63,407 nt of DNA from Alistipes sp. GTDB taxonomy: Bacteria > Bacteroidota > Bacteroidia > Bacteroidales > Rikenellaceae. The stretch is from assembly GCA_017398555.1 (NCBI GenBank), contig JAFQFV010000014.1:1-63407 (forward strand), written 5' to 3'. The position numbers and the translations under genes are program-made. Below, piece after piece: positions 8,030 through 17,704 of the stretch. Below the pieces are notes generated by a model. The model was not told the origin of the DNA. It did no database searches and was given only the letters and a program-made list of their open reading frames with translations. Numbering within the stretch: position 1 is the first letter of the stretch; each line of letters opens with the position of its first letter.

Positions 8030-11000
8030 ATGAGAAAGTTCTATTTATCACTTTTTGCAGCTGCTCTGCTTGCAGTTGGCTGTAAACCAACCCCCGATAC
8101 CGGCGATGACGAGCCTACACCAACCCCCGATACAGGTAGTACGCTCAAGGAGTTTGTCGTCAATCTCGCAAACCCTACATCTCGCGCTGCGGTTAGTGGC
8201 AGCAACACCTCTGTTTGGGGCGTGGAGGATGCTCTTACAGTTGTTCGTTTCGACTCGCCGACAACCCGCCCGAAACTCGTTCAGTGCACTATTGACGGCA
8301 CTTCTATCAACGGCAGCAGTGCGAAGTTCACAACCTCCGGTTACATCAACGAGATTGGCGAGCAGTATGCCGTATATCCGAAGACAAGTGGCTCAACCTC
8401 GAATTTTGCCCCCGGTAATGCAGAGAATGGCCGTATCTTTACCCTCTCGTTACCTGAGCAGAGCCTAAATAGTGATGGTAATACCAACTACCCACTGCTT
8501 ATCGGCTCATACGACAGCAGCACCCGGAGCTTTACTATGCACAATCCGTTGGCGCTGTTGCAACTGACTCTCAAGGCTCCCGCTACAGAGAGTATGGATT
8601 TTACCCTGAACTCAATCACCGTTTCTGGTGGTAATGCAGAGAAGATGTGGGGCGATGTTACCGTATCTACAGCAGAGCTTGTGGCAGATTTCAGCAATGC
8701 AACACAGACAGAGTGCTCCCTCTCTTGCAATGACATTAAGGTTGGCAAGCAGGGGACTGTCATCAATCTCTTTGTCCCTATACAGAACTACACAAAGGGC
8801 TTTACCGTAGAGATTAACTGCACCGAGGGCAGAATGACAAAGAGTATCCTTGAGGGTGGTTTTGACGCCACAAATTCACAGCTTATCGAGGCCGAAATCG
8901 CCCTTGAGTTGGAGAAGAGTCCTATCTTTGTGCAGCAGGTACAGGCAACCGACTCGACAATCGCTATCGGTTGGACAATAGACGAGAAGAATCTCCCTTA
9001 CATTGGCGAACTCTTCCCTAACAGCGCTGCCGACTACACTGCAGAGGCGACCAAGAGCTACAAAGTTGCACTCTACAAAGATGCTGCGTGCAGCAATCTG
9101 CTTGTCAGCGTTGATAATATTCCCGGCTCAATATTTAACAACATCACACCGCCACGCTTCGTATTCACAGGCCTTACTGCCGCTACAGAGTACTACGCAA
9201 TGGTATATAACACCACTGACGGCAAGCAGACAATCTCTCCAATAAAGGTTGCTACCCTCGCTGCATCGGCCGACAAGAGCAAGGTTGTCACCACTGCCGA
9301 GGCGGCAAAGGCGGGCGATTTGGTGGTTTATGAGAACTTCTCAGGACTTATCTATGCCGGCGAGCTCTCTGCTCGTGCAGCGGGCGTATCTCGTTCTGAC
9401 CGTAGTTCACTAACCTCCATTGCCAAACTGACCGGCGAGATTAAACTCGCAGATACAGGTTACATTCTGGCTAACGCGACAACAGAGATTGGCCTATTCA
9501 ACACGTTAAAGGGTATTCTCGACGATATGGGAATCAACAAGTGGGGCTGGATTGGTGGTAAGAGCGGCGCTACAGGAGGCTCTATCTGCGCACGCCCCGG
9601 CTTTGTAAAGATTGGAACAACCGCAAATCGTTCATTTATCTGTACCCCTGCAATCAATGCCATACCATCGAGCAAGAGTGCAACGCTGAAGGTTCTCTTC
9701 AAGGCAGCCCCTTATGGTGATGCAGACAAGCTCACTATCAACGAGGCGGAGAAGGTTATCGCCGTCAAGGCCCTCTCAGGTGCAACTTTAGGTAGTGACT
9801 ACAAAATGGACTATGAGAGTGTTGTTGATGAGCAGACCCTGACACTTGAGGGCGATAAGAATACAGATTGGAAGGAGTACACCGTAACCCTTACAGGCGT
9901 ACCTTCAGGCTCATCTATCGCCATTGGCGGCGGTCTTGATGCCACAACGACAAACCGACTATTGCTTGACGACGTTCGCGTATATGTTGAGTCTTTAGAT
10001 GCTCTGCCTCCTGTAGTTGGTACTATTCGTGACCAGAGCGGCAACCCTGTATCGGGCGTAGTGGTATCTGACGGTTATAGAGTTGTAAAGAGCGACAGCA
10101 ACGGTAAGTATGAGTTGCCTCGCAACGACAAGGCGATATTTGTCTTCTACACCACCCCTGCCACATACGAAATTGCACTTGCAGAGGATGGATATCCACT
10201 CTTCTACAAGCCTATCGCCGGCAATACAAACTTCGACTTTACACTCGGCAAGAGCATCAGCAAGCACAGCGAGTGGCACCTCTATGTTATGGCTGACCCG
10301 CAGACAACCAGTACCGGCAAGCTCTGTATTCCATACTTCAGCAACTACATCGCCGCCGACATCAAGGCGATGGTGGAGCGTGACGGCTTTAATAGCGCAC
10401 AGGATTGGAACGGCGGTCGTTTAGCCTACGGAATGGTGCTTGGCGATGTTATCTGGAACAGCGCAACCGAGAGCTATATGGGCAGTATGAAGAGCGCTAT
10501 GGCACCCGCAGCTACCCGCGTAAGTTGGTTTACCGTGCCGGGCAACCACGATTGGTATAAATCCGACTCCGACACCAATCCAAGCCTCAACTGCTACCAC
10601 AAAATCTTCGGTCCATCTACCTACTCATTCGACCGCGGTGATGTGCACGTTGTGGGTATGAATAACGTTATCACAGGGCCGGGCAAGGCTGTTGAGGATT
10701 ACGGAGAGGGCTTTACCGAGCAGGAGTATAATTGGCTTGTCAAAGACCTTGAGCAGGTACCTACAGATAAGTGCGTGGTGCTCTGTGTACACATCCCATT
10801 CTTCGACGGAGAGGTGAATGTGCGCCACAGCAAGTACTACTCCCAGACCCTCAACCTACTCAAGAGATTTGCTAACGCCTACATTCTCTCGGGTCACAAC
10901 CACTACTCACGCCACTGGTTCCACACCTCATACAACAATGTTCACGAGGTAAATCACGGTGCTGCGTGCGGTCAGTTCTGGAACCTCAAGATATGTGCAG

Positions 11001-11662
11001 ACGGTACCCCTGCGGGTTACTATCTCTACACCTTCAAGGGCAACGACTGTACAGACCACCTCTTCAAGGCGGGTGGCACGGCTGACTACAAGGATGGCGC
11101 AAATGCTATGCGCATCTACTTGGGTAGCGACAGCTATGACCCTAAGATGCTGTGCGGATATGGTAAGGATAGCAAGACGGTCTATGTAAACCTCTACAAC
11201 GGTTATGTAAACAAGACCTCCGACTCCTCTCCACTCAACAAGCCGTGGAGTATCGAGCTCTTCTACAAGGGCACAAAGGTTAGCGATATGACAAATGTTA
11301 CCCGCACAAACTCGACATACGGCTACCACGACAAGCCATCCGATTATGCCGACAACTACAGCACATGGGTCATCAACACCAGCTATCTGCGCAATGATGC
11401 CGATTGGTGGTTTATCGCTCGCGGCCTTGGCAGCAACAACTCTATCAAGAACCGCAATGGAAACAGATGGGGTGGCGCACTGACCAACAGCGGCTACAAG
11501 AAGACCACCACCCACATCTACGCAGGCACACTGCCTGAGGCGGTAACTCTTGACAGTAAGGATGTTATGGTACGCGCAACAGCCCCAACAGGTCAGGTAT
11601 ATGAGGTGACAACATTTACCCGTTTCTCCTCAATCGACGGCCTTGCGTGGGAGTTATATTAG
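8030..11662 (+). CDS. Large secreted calcineurin-like phosphoesterase lipoprotein with fimbrillin-like N-terminus
   Basis: 1210 residues. A lipoprotein signal (AALLAVGC, lipidated Cys19) is followed by a Thr/Pro/Asp linker. Residues about 40-300 resemble fimbrillin-like domains (NLANPTSRAAVSGSNTSVWG). A fibronectin-III-like region follows (about 300-410), then a beta-sandwich region, then a carboxypeptidase-regulatory-like fold (about 662-735; GTIRDQSGNPVSGVVVSDGY). The metallophosphoesterase domain (about 743-990) shows MADPQ, GDVIW, PGNHDW, VHIP and SGHNHYSRHW, giving the two-metal site (the first aspartate is D in ADPQ). A beta-rich C-terminal domain ends the protein. It is surface or periplasmic, with unknown substrate. 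The vitamin-transporter gene begins five bases downstream, which hints at processing of a phosphorylated nutrient. Confidence 0.85.
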   Translation: MRKFYLSLFAAALLAVGCKPTPDTGDDEPTPTPDTGSTLKEFVVNLANPTSRAAVSGSNTSVWGVEDALTVVRFDSPTTRPKLVQCTIDGTSINGSSAKFTTSGYINEIGEQYAVYPKTSGSTSNFAPGNAENGRIFTLSLPEQSLNSDGNTNYPLLIGSYDSSTRSFTMHNPLALLQLTLKAPATESMDFTLNSITVSGGNAEKMWGDVTVSTAELVADFSNATQTECSLSCNDIKVGKQGTVINLFVPIQNYTKGFTVEINCTEGRMTKSILEGGFDATNSQLIEAEIALELEKSPIFVQQVQATDSTIAIGWTIDEKNLPYIGELFPNSAADYTAEATKSYKVALYKDAACSNLLVSVDNIPGSIFNNITPPRFVFTGLTAATEYYAMVYNTTDGKQTISPIKVATLAASADKSKVVTTAEAAKAGDLVVYENFSGLIYAGELSARAAGVSRSDRSSLTSIAKLTGEIKLADTGYILANATTEIGLFNTLKGILDDMGINKWGWIGGKSGATGGSICARPGFVKIGTTANRSFICTPAINAIPSSKSATLKVLFKAAPYGDADKLTINEAEKVIAVKALSGATLGSDYKMDYESVVDEQTLTLEGDKNTDWKEYTVTLTGVPSGSSIAIGGGLDATTTNRLLLDDVRVYVESLDALPPVVGTIRDQSGNPVSGVVVSDGYRVVKSDSNGKYELPRNDKAIFVFYTTPATYEIALAEDGYPLFYKPIAGNTNFDFTLGKSISKHSEWHLYVMADPQTTSTGKLCIPYFSNYIAADIKAMVERDGFNSAQDWNGGRLAYGMVLGDVIWNSATESYMGSMKSAMAPAATRVSWFTVPGNHDWYKSDSDTNPSLNCYHKIFGPSTYSFDRGDVHVVGMNNVITGPGKAVEDYGEGFTEQEYNWLVKDLEQVPTDKCVVLCVHIPFFDGEVNVRHSKYYSQTLNLLKRFANAYILSGHNHYSRHWFHTSYNNVHEVNHGAACGQFWNLKICADGTPAGYYLYTFKGNDCTDHLFKAGGTADYKDGANAMRIYLGSDSYDPKMLCGYGKDSKTVYVNLYNGYVNKTSDSSPLNKPWSIELFYKGTKVSDMTNVTRTNSTYGYHDKPSDYADNYSTWVINTSYLRNDADWWFIARGLGSNNSIKNRNGNRWGGALTNSGYKKTTTHIYAGTLPEAVTLDSKDVMVRATAPTGQVYEVTTFTRFSSIDGLAWELY

Positions 11663-11667
11663 TCATT

Positions 11668-12243
11668 ATGGAGCAATATTTAGAGATATTAGGCGTTATC
11701 GTCGGGGCTATATACCTTTGGTTGGAGTACAAGGCGAGCATCTATCTGTGGATAGCGAGTATCGTTATGCCGGCAATATATCTTGTCGTATTTTACGGTG
11801 CAGGGCTATATGCAGATACGGCGATAAACATCTATTATCTGGTTGTTGCCCTCTACGGTTGGTTTGCGTGGAAGTATGGCAGCAGCGACAAGAAAGAGTT
11901 GCCGATTACCCGCATATCGACACGCCAAGCAGTTGCAATGGTGGCACTCTATGCCGTTATGCAGGTGGTAATATCGCTTGCGCTGATACATCTGACCGAC
12001 AGCAACGTGGCGTGGTTTAACGGACTTACGTCGGCACTGAGTGTTGTGGGTATGTGGATGCTGGCACGTAAATGGATAGAGCAGTGGATAGTATGGATTG
12101 TAGTCGATATCCTCTCGGCAGGGCTCTACTGCTACAAGGGGTTGTACCTGACCGCCATACTATACGCTATATATGCAATAATTGCCATTTTCGGCTACAG
12201 GAAGTGGCAACAAATGATGACAGAACAAGATGTTACACGATAG
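11668..12243 (+). CDS. pnuC: PnuC-family vitamin transporter, probably thiamine (PnuT)
   Basis: 191 residues, almost entirely transmembrane with about seven helices. PnuC proteins are facilitators that trap their vitamin after intracellular phosphorylation. The start at 11668 (MEQYLEILGVIVGAIYLWLEYK) is preferred over an upstream GTG inside the previous gene. Its end overlaps the thiamine pyrophosphokinase start by 14 bases. That arrangement is typical of the PnuT (thiamine) subfamily in Bacteroidota and argues for thiamine over nicotinamide riboside. No TPP riboswitch was seen upstream of the operon. Confidence 0.85.
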   Translation: MEQYLEILGVIVGAIYLWLEYKASIYLWIASIVMPAIYLVVFYGAGLYADTAINIYYLVVALYGWFAWKYGSSDKKELPITRISTRQAVAMVALYAVMQVVISLALIHLTDSNVAWFNGLTSALSVVGMWMLARKWIEQWIVWIVVDILSAGLYCYKGLYLTAILYAIYAIIAIFGYRKWQQMMTEQDVTR

Positions 12244-12859
12244 AGATATAGATGCCGTAATTGTGGCAAATGGAGACTTCCCGTCACACCGCAAGCCCCT
12301 GCAGGTGCTTGCCAATAGTCCATTTACCATCTGCTGTGATGGCGGAGCGGATGAGTATATTGCTCGCGGATATACGCCCGATATAATTATAGGCGATGGC
12401 GACTCGCTCTCGGCTGAAAATCGCAAGCGCTTTGCAGAGATTATCCACTACGAGGCTGACCAAGAGACAAATGACCAGACTAAGGCGGTCAGATATCTGC
12501 TTTCGCAGGGTAAAAAGAGGATAGCCATTGTAGGGGCGACAGGCAAGCGCGATGACCATACGCTCGGCAATATCGCCCTGCTTGACGAGTACCTTACAAT
12601 GGGGGCGGATGTTCGCAGTTATACCGACTACGGCCTCTTTATCCCCTGCTCTGGTAAGGCTACTTTTCACTGCAAAAAGGGGGCACAAATCTCTATCTTC
12701 AACATCAATGCAAAGGGGCTTAAGTCGGAGGGTCTTGCCTACCCTATCTACGACTTTACGGCACTCTGGCAAGGGACACTAAACGAGGCTCTCGGCGAGC
12801 AGTTTTCTATCACCGCCGCCGGCCGATATATCGTCTATATAACATACGAAAGTAAGTAA
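12230..12859 (+). CDS. Thiamine pyrophosphokinase
   Basis: 209 residues. Transfers pyrophosphate from ATP to thiamine, making thiamine diphosphate in the cytoplasm. Family motifs: [37 protein letters not shown] and [17 protein letters not shown], which hold the Mg2+ and substrate aspartates. Translation is probably coupled to the upstream transporter gene through the 14-base overlap. The pair forms an import-and-trap module for thiamine salvage. pfkA begins four bases after the stop. Confidence 0.92.
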   Translation: MLHDRDIDAVIVANGDFPSHRKPLQVLANSPFTICCDGGADEYIARGYTPDIIIGDGDSLSAENRKRFAEIIHYEADQETNDQTKAVRYLLSQGKKRIAIVGATGKRDDHTLGNIALLDEYLTMGADVRSYTDYGLFIPCSGKATFHCKKGAQISIFNINAKGLKSEGLAYPIYDFTALWQGTLNEALGEQFSITAAGRYIVYITYESK

Positions 12860-12863
12860 AACT

Positions 12864-13844
12864 ATGGGAACAATAAAGTGTATAGGTATTCTCACCTCTG
12901 GTGGTGATGCTCCTGGAATGAATGCGGCAATTCGTGCCGTGACACGTGCAGCGCGTTACAACGGTTGGAGTGTAAAGGGCATTATGCGTGGATATAAAGG
13001 ACTGATTACAAATGAGATAGAGGATTTTCACTCAAATAGCGTGAGCAACATCATCCAGCGTGGCGGAACAATCCTCAAGACCGCTCGTTGCAAGGAGTTT
13101 ATGACCGCAGAGGGTCGTACGCTTGCATACAACAATATGCGCGCAGCGGGCATAGATGCCCTTGTGGTTATCGGTGGCGACGGAACGATTACGGGTGCAA
13201 AGGTCTTTGCCGAGGAGTTTGATATTCCGATTGTCGCTCTGCCCGGCACTATTGACAATGACCTATCGGGAACAGATACCACTATCGGCTACGATACCGC
13301 CCTTAACACCATCGTCGAGGCGGTAGATAAGCTCCGCGATACGGCATCCTCACACGAGCGACTATTCTTTGTCGAGGTGATGGGTCGTCGAGCAGGCTAT
13401 CTCGCCCTCAATGGTGCTATCGCATCGGGTGCTGAGGCGGCGATTATCCCAGAATCAGCAACGGGCGACGACCAGCTCAAGACATTGATAGACAACGGTT
13501 TCCGAAAGAGTAAAAACTCAGCCATTGTCCTTGTAGCCGAAGACCCTGCAACGGGTGGCGCAATGGGACTTGCAGAGCGTGTGAAGAATGAGTATCCACA
13601 GTACGACGCCCGCGTGACAATCCTCGGACATATTCAGAGAGGAGGTTCTCCGACTGCTGCCGACCGTATTCTCGCCTCACGACTTGGCGCTGCGGCGGTC
13701 GAGGCACTCAAGGAGGGTCAGCGTAACGTGATGGTTGGTCTGAAGAACGGAGAGCTCGTCTATACCCCATTCTGTCAAGCACTTAGCAAGACAAAGAGTG
13801 TCAAGCAGAGCAATGTTGAGCTTGTAAAGATGTTATCAATCTAA
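12864..13844 (+). CDS. pfkA: ATP-dependent 6-phosphofructokinase
   Basis: 326 residues, the normal size for bacterial PfkA. Phosphorylates fructose 6-phosphate in glycolysis. Motifs in order: [19 protein letters not shown] (ATP site), GGDGTITGA with Gly-Asp-Gly for ATP-Mg binding, [20 protein letters not shown] with catalytic Asp in [15 protein letters not shown], and [12 protein letters not shown]. The glycine after GGDG (rather than a larger residue) favours ATP over pyrophosphate. It begins four bases after the thiamine kinase gene and is followed by a PfkB-family kinase. Confidence 0.95.
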   Translation: MGTIKCIGILTSGGDAPGMNAAIRAVTRAARYNGWSVKGIMRGYKGLITNEIEDFHSNSVSNIIQRGGTILKTARCKEFMTAEGRTLAYNNMRAAGIDALVVIGGDGTITGAKVFAEEFDIPIVALPGTIDNDLSGTDTTIGYDTALNTIVEAVDKLRDTASSHERLFFVEVMGRRAGYLALNGAIASGAEAAIIPESATGDDQLKTLIDNGFRKSKNSAIVLVAEDPATGGAMGLAERVKNEYPQYDARVTILGHIQRGGSPTAADRILASRLGAAAVEALKEGQRNVMVGLKNGELVYTPFCQALSKTKSVKQSNVELVKMLSI

Positions 13845-13863
13845 CCCAAAACCCCAAAAATAG

Positions 13864-14865
13864 ATGAAGAAAATTATCGGCATTGGAAATGCCCTTACCG
13901 ATATGTTGGTAAACCTCAGCAGCGACGATGTATTGCACAAGTATAACATCGCTCGCGGCTCTATGTCATTGGTAGATAGCAAGTTGCAGTCAGAGGTATC
14001 AAAGGCCGTTGCAGGTCGTCCATACTCGCTCTCTCTCGGAGGCTCTGCAGACAACACTATCCGCGCAATGGCGCAGTTAGGCAGTAGTGTCGGCTTTATC
14101 GGCAAGGTGGGCAGAGATACAACGGGCGATTTCTTCGAGCAAGCGCTCGAAAATCTCGGCATAAAGCCTGTAATCTTCCGTGGAGAGAACCGTTCGGGGA
14201 AGTGCGTGTCACTTATCTCCCCCGATGGCGAGCGTACGATGCTCACACACCTCGGCGCAGCCCTTGAGCTGAAGGCAGAGGAGATATCGGCAGATATATT
14301 TGCAGGTTACGACTGCCTATATATTGAGGGTTATCTTGTTCAGGATCACACACTTATCGAGTCCGTTATCCGTACAGCAAAACGCGCGGGTCTGAAGGTA
14401 GCTATCGACCTTGCGAGTTTCAACGTTGTTGAAGAAAATCTCGAATTTCTGCAGCGTTTGGTCGGCAACTTCGTCGATATTGTCTTTGCAAATGAGGACG
14501 AGGCAAGAGTATTTTCAGGCGAGGAGGAGCCGATAAATGCGCTTCAGTATATCTCCGAGCTTTGTGAGCTTGCTGTGGTAAAAATCGGCATGAAGGGTGC
14601 CATCATCAAGCAGGGCGAGCAGGTTGTCCACGTCGGCATTATGAAGGCGGCAAAGAGGGTCGATACCACAGGTGCGGGCGACTTCTACGCCGCAGGATTC
14701 CTCTATGGACTTACCGAGGGGCTCGATTTGCGTCAGTGCGGCACTATCGGAGCCGTAACTGCAGGAAAGGTCATCGAGGTTGTCGGAACAACCCTTGCCG
14801 ATGAGGCGTGGGATGATATCCGCAAATATATCAACAGAGTAAAAACCGAAAAATATCTATTCTGA
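13864..14865 (+). CDS. PfkB-family carbohydrate/adenosine kinase
   Basis: 333 residues of the ribokinase/PfkB superfamily. The N-terminal signature is LSLGGSADNTIRAMAQLG, with the substrate-binding GG. The C-terminal ATP and anion-hole motif is DTTGAGDFYAAGFLYGL, whose Asp is the catalytic base. Bacteroidota homologs of this length are usually called adenosine kinase, but the motifs alone do not exclude ribokinase or other sugar kinases. Its TGA overlaps the ATG of the S9 peptidase gene. Confidence 0.8.
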   Translation: MKKIIGIGNALTDMLVNLSSDDVLHKYNIARGSMSLVDSKLQSEVSKAVAGRPYSLSLGGSADNTIRAMAQLGSSVGFIGKVGRDTTGDFFEQALENLGIKPVIFRGENRSGKCVSLISPDGERTMLTHLGAALELKAEEISADIFAGYDCLYIEGYLVQDHTLIESVIRTAKRAGLKVAIDLASFNVVEENLEFLQRLVGNFVDIVFANEDEARVFSGEEEPINALQYISELCELAVVKIGMKGAIIKQGEQVVHVGIMKAAKRVDTTGAGDFYAAGFLYGLTEGLDLRQCGTIGAVTAGKVIEVVGTTLADEAWDDIRKYINRVKTEKYLF

Positions 14866-16808
14866 TGCGTAAAATTTTCACCGCTATATTCGCCCTTGTT
14901 GCGTTTGTTGCCACAGCAGAGTCGCGTCGCCTGCTCACTATGGAGGAGGCAATTTTGAGTCGTGAGCTTATCCCCGAGAACTACTCGGTTGTCTGGAGTG
15001 AGCACTACCCTGACCACTATCTGCATCGAACAAAAGATGGTTGGTCGGCTATCAACATCCGCAACGGCAAGGAGCAGAGTGCCGAGGCGCCACAGAAACA
15101 GAAGGCGCAGTTTAAGTGCGTCGAGAATAATATTGTCCGCATAATGGAGGATGGCAGCGAGCGTAACGTGACCAACTTTACGGATAAAAATATCGTTGCC
15201 GGCAGCTCTATCTCTCGCAACGAGTTCGGCATCTCCGGCGGACTGTTTCTTGCGCCCGACAAGAGCCTGCTTGCATTCTATCAGAAGGATGAGAGCCGCG
15301 TTTCGACCTTCCCGCTACTCGATATAACTACCCGCACGGGCACTCTGTTTGAGATTAAGTATCCGATGAACAGCATGCCGTCGGAGAGGGTAAGTGTCGG
15401 TGTCTATAATCTTGCAAATGAGAGCATTATATATCTTGACGTGACCGACTTTGACTGTGAGCGATACCTTACCAACCTCACCTGGTCGCCCGACAGCAAG
15501 GTTATCTACCTGCAGGTGCTCGACCGTGCGCAGCAGAATATGCATCTGAACGCCTACTGCGCTGCTACGGGTAAGTTTATGGGTACGCTGCTTACAGAGC
15601 ATAGCGATAAGTATGTAGAGCCATACTTCCCGCTCTACTTCCTTGAGGCGGACGCTGATAAATTTATCTACACCACCTCAAATCGTGACGGCTACCAGAA
15701 TCTCTACCTCTGCTCCGTATCGGGTGGCGAGGTTAAGCGACTCACAGCTGTTGATGCCGATGTGGAGTATGCAGGTCAGTGCGGAAAGTATATCTTCTAC
15801 CACTCTGCCGAGGTTTCGCCCGTGGAGCGCCACCTCTTCCGTATCGACACAAAGAGCGGCAAGAGCCTCCGCCTTACCCGTGGCGAGGGTTGGCACAACT
15901 GCACACTCTCGACAGATGGCAAGTACTTCTCGGACAACTACTCCTCACTCTCTGTGCCGCGCGTGGTAGCTGTGGGAGGCACAGACGGCAAACTATACCG
16001 CGAGCTCTTCCGTGCAGCCGATCCGAGCGTTGGGTACAACTACTGCCCTATCGAGCTGGGTACAGTTCGCAGTGCTGACGGCAAGTACGACAACTACTAC
16101 CGCCTCATTAAACCGATAGATTTCGACCCTGCGAAGCGTTACCCTGTAATTCTGTATGTCTATGGCGGCCCGCACTCGCAGATGGTTACCAACTCATTCC
16201 AGGCGCAGCTGCGTCGCTGGGAGATGTATATGGCACAGCGTGGCTATGTGGTCTTTGTGATGGATAATCGCGGTACGGATAATCGCGGAATAGAGTTTGA
16301 GCAGGCTATCCACCACCGCTGCGGCGTGTGCGAGATGGAGGACCAGATTGCCGGCATCAATTGGCTCAAGAGCCATCCGTGGGTCGATAGCGAACGTATT
16401 GGTGTACACGGCTGGTCGTATGGCGGCTTTATGACAATCTCGCTGATGACCAACTATCCCGATATATTCAAGGTGGGCGTTGCCGGTGGCCCTGTGATTG
16501 ATTGGAAGTGGTACGAGGTGATGTATGGCGAGAGGTATATGGGTAACCAGAGTACAAATGCCGAGGGTCTTGCCTCAACATCGCTCATTGCCAAGGCAAA
16601 GGATTTGAAGGGCAAGCTGCTCATCTGCCAGGGCGCTGTGGATGATGTGGTGCTGTGGCAACACTCGCTCAACTTTATCGACGAGTGTATCAAGAATTGG
16701 GTAGCAGTCGATTACTTCCCATACCCTCGCGCACAACATAATGTCCGCGGCAAAGACCGCGTGCACCTGATGCAGAAGGTAACAGACTACTTCGAGGATT
16801 ACTTGTAA
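14865..16808 (+). CDS. S9-family prolyl oligopeptidase / dipeptidyl-peptidase IV
   Basis: 647 residues with a signal peptide (residues 1-18). A beta-propeller region (about 60-390; repeated Asp/Ser/Thr-rich strands such as LTWSPDSKVIYLQV) precedes an alpha/beta-hydrolase domain (about 400-647). The catalytic triad is visible: Ser in GWSYGGF (about 517), Asp in GAVDDVV (about 591) and His in RAQHNVRGKDR (about 623). This is consistent with DPP-IV type enzymes that release X-Pro dipeptides in the periplasm. The propeller is rather short for DPP-IV, so dipeptide specificity is inferred. No terminator was recognised after it. Confidence 0.88.
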   Translation: MRKIFTAIFALVAFVATAESRRLLTMEEAILSRELIPENYSVVWSEHYPDHYLHRTKDGWSAINIRNGKEQSAEAPQKQKAQFKCVENNIVRIMEDGSERNVTNFTDKNIVAGSSISRNEFGISGGLFLAPDKSLLAFYQKDESRVSTFPLLDITTRTGTLFEIKYPMNSMPSERVSVGVYNLANESIIYLDVTDFDCERYLTNLTWSPDSKVIYLQVLDRAQQNMHLNAYCAATGKFMGTLLTEHSDKYVEPYFPLYFLEADADKFIYTTSNRDGYQNLYLCSVSGGEVKRLTAVDADVEYAGQCGKYIFYHSAEVSPVERHLFRIDTKSGKSLRLTRGEGWHNCTLSTDGKYFSDNYSSLSVPRVVAVGGTDGKLYRELFRAADPSVGYNYCPIELGTVRSADGKYDNYYRLIKPIDFDPAKRYPVILYVYGGPHSQMVTNSFQAQLRRWEMYMAQRGYVVFVMDNRGTDNRGIEFEQAIHHRCGVCEMEDQIAGINWLKSHPWVDSERIGVHGWSYGGFMTISLMTNYPDIFKVGVAGGPVIDWKWYEVMYGERYMGNQSTNAEGLASTSLIAKAKDLKGKLLICQGAVDDVVLWQHSLNFIDECIKNWVAVDYFPYPRAQHNVRGKDRVHLMQKVTDYFEDYL

Positions 16809-16907
16809 ATACAAGAGGTAAATTCTGCATTTTTATCGAATAAACCTTTTATATTTACCTCCCCCGTTTTTTTGATTATTCTCCTTGCAAATATCAATTC
16901 CTCTTTG

Positions 16908-16915
16908 TATATTTG
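16908..16915 (+). promoter_or_regulatory. -7 box before the 185-residue lipoprotein
   Basis: TATATTTG, with TTG (16885-16887) 20 bases upstream as a possible -33 element. It lies 42 bases before the ATG at 16958. Confidence 0.5.
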
Positions 16916-16957
16916 CAAGTGAGAATATTTTTTATCCACTTAAAACACGTTACGGTT

Positions 16958-17515
16958 ATGAGAAAATTGTTACTTTTTGCAGCTATGATTGCGGTTGCAA
17001 TCGGTTGCAGTCAGCCTGACACAGACGAGCAGTTTGTTGTAGACATTGACACTGTCGAGGGTCTTTGGATTGTCGAGAAGTGCGAGTGTTACAAGTACGA
17101 AAAACTCTATCTCTACAACATGGCTCATAGTGGAATATCAAAGTACCACCAGGATTCGCACCTTATTTTCTCTCCAAATGGTGTGTGCAAGCAACTCTAT
17201 ACAGAGTATGTTATTGGTGGCGATAATCACAGCTATTACCAGAACCCTATCGAGTGGAGTTTCAATGCAGATACAAAGGTTATCACCCTTACAAACAACA
17301 ACCTCAAGGAGCCATATCGCAGTTTTGCAGTAACAGAGCTCAAGGTTATCAAGTGTGATAATGGAGACTTTATCCTCGAGGGTCTGCAGCCGACACCGTA
17401 TGACTATACCGACATTCACTTCCGCCTCTATGGCAAAATCGGAAGTGCCGAGCAACTTGCCGAGTACGAGAGCAAGCACTCAGACACGTCAACCGGAAAA
17501 GATGAATACATATAG
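16958..17515 (+). CDS. Lipocalin-like lipoprotein of unknown function
   Basis: 185 residues from the ATG at 16958, which places a lipobox (AVAIGC) at residues about 13-18; the longer upstream frame would bury the signal. The mature part starts with VEGLWIVEKCECYKYEKLYL and alternates short hydrophobic strands with Asn/Asp turns (HLIFSPNGVCK, IEWSFNADTKVITL). That pattern resembles lipocalin-like beta-barrels found in many Bacteroidota lipoproteins. No catalytic motif was seen. It has its own promoter and terminator, so it is monocistronic. Confidence 0.6.
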   Translation: MRKLLLFAAMIAVAIGCSQPDTDEQFVVDIDTVEGLWIVEKCECYKYEKLYLYNMAHSGISKYHQDSHLIFSPNGVCKQLYTEYVIGGDNHSYYQNPIEWSFNADTKVITLTNNNLKEPYRSFAVTELKVIKCDNGDFILEGLQPTPYDYTDIHFRLYGKIGSAEQLAEYESKHSDTSTGKDEYI

Positions 17516-17530
17516 GATGTAGGAACAAAA

Positions 17531-17565
17531 GACAAGGGCAACCGCATGGTTGCCCTTGTCTTTTT
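17531..17565 (+). terminator. Strong bidirectional terminator hairpin
   Basis: A perfect 13-bp stem (GACAAGGGCAACC / GGTTGCCCTTGTC) with a GCAT loop, followed by TTTTT on the plus strand and preceded by AAAA, so it could also act on the minus strand. Confidence 0.85.
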
Positions 17566-17584
17566 CATTTTGCTGTACCTAAGA

Positions 17585-17694
17585 GTTGTATAAAAAGAGG
17601 ATTTTCAAGGCTTGCGACACTCGATAAACCGCAGCATACTAAACGTATGTGAGGATTTATCGAGTTAGCGTAACGCAGAAAATACCTTTTTAGG
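17585..17694. repeat. Dispersed hairpin element, TACTAARRCGTA-loop family, copy A
   Basis: A long imperfect palindrome. The inner stem ACTCGATAAA/TTTATCGAGT (17619-17628 / 17656-17665) encloses CATAC-TAAAC-GTATG at the tip. The outer arms match more loosely (AAAAAG.GGATTTTC with its mirror). It lies between convergent genes ending at 17515 and 17705. Copies B (38071-38195) and C (56931-57066) share the layout and loop. It is probably a bidirectional terminator or a REP-like element. Confidence 0.75.
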
Positions 17695-17704
17695 CAATTC
17701 TTTT

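Noticed and set aside
10928-11515. A 195-residue open frame on the minus strand inside the phosphoesterase gene
   Set aside because: It is antisense to well-supported domain sequence, Val/Ala-rich without a family resemblance, and results from codon bias on the opposite strand.
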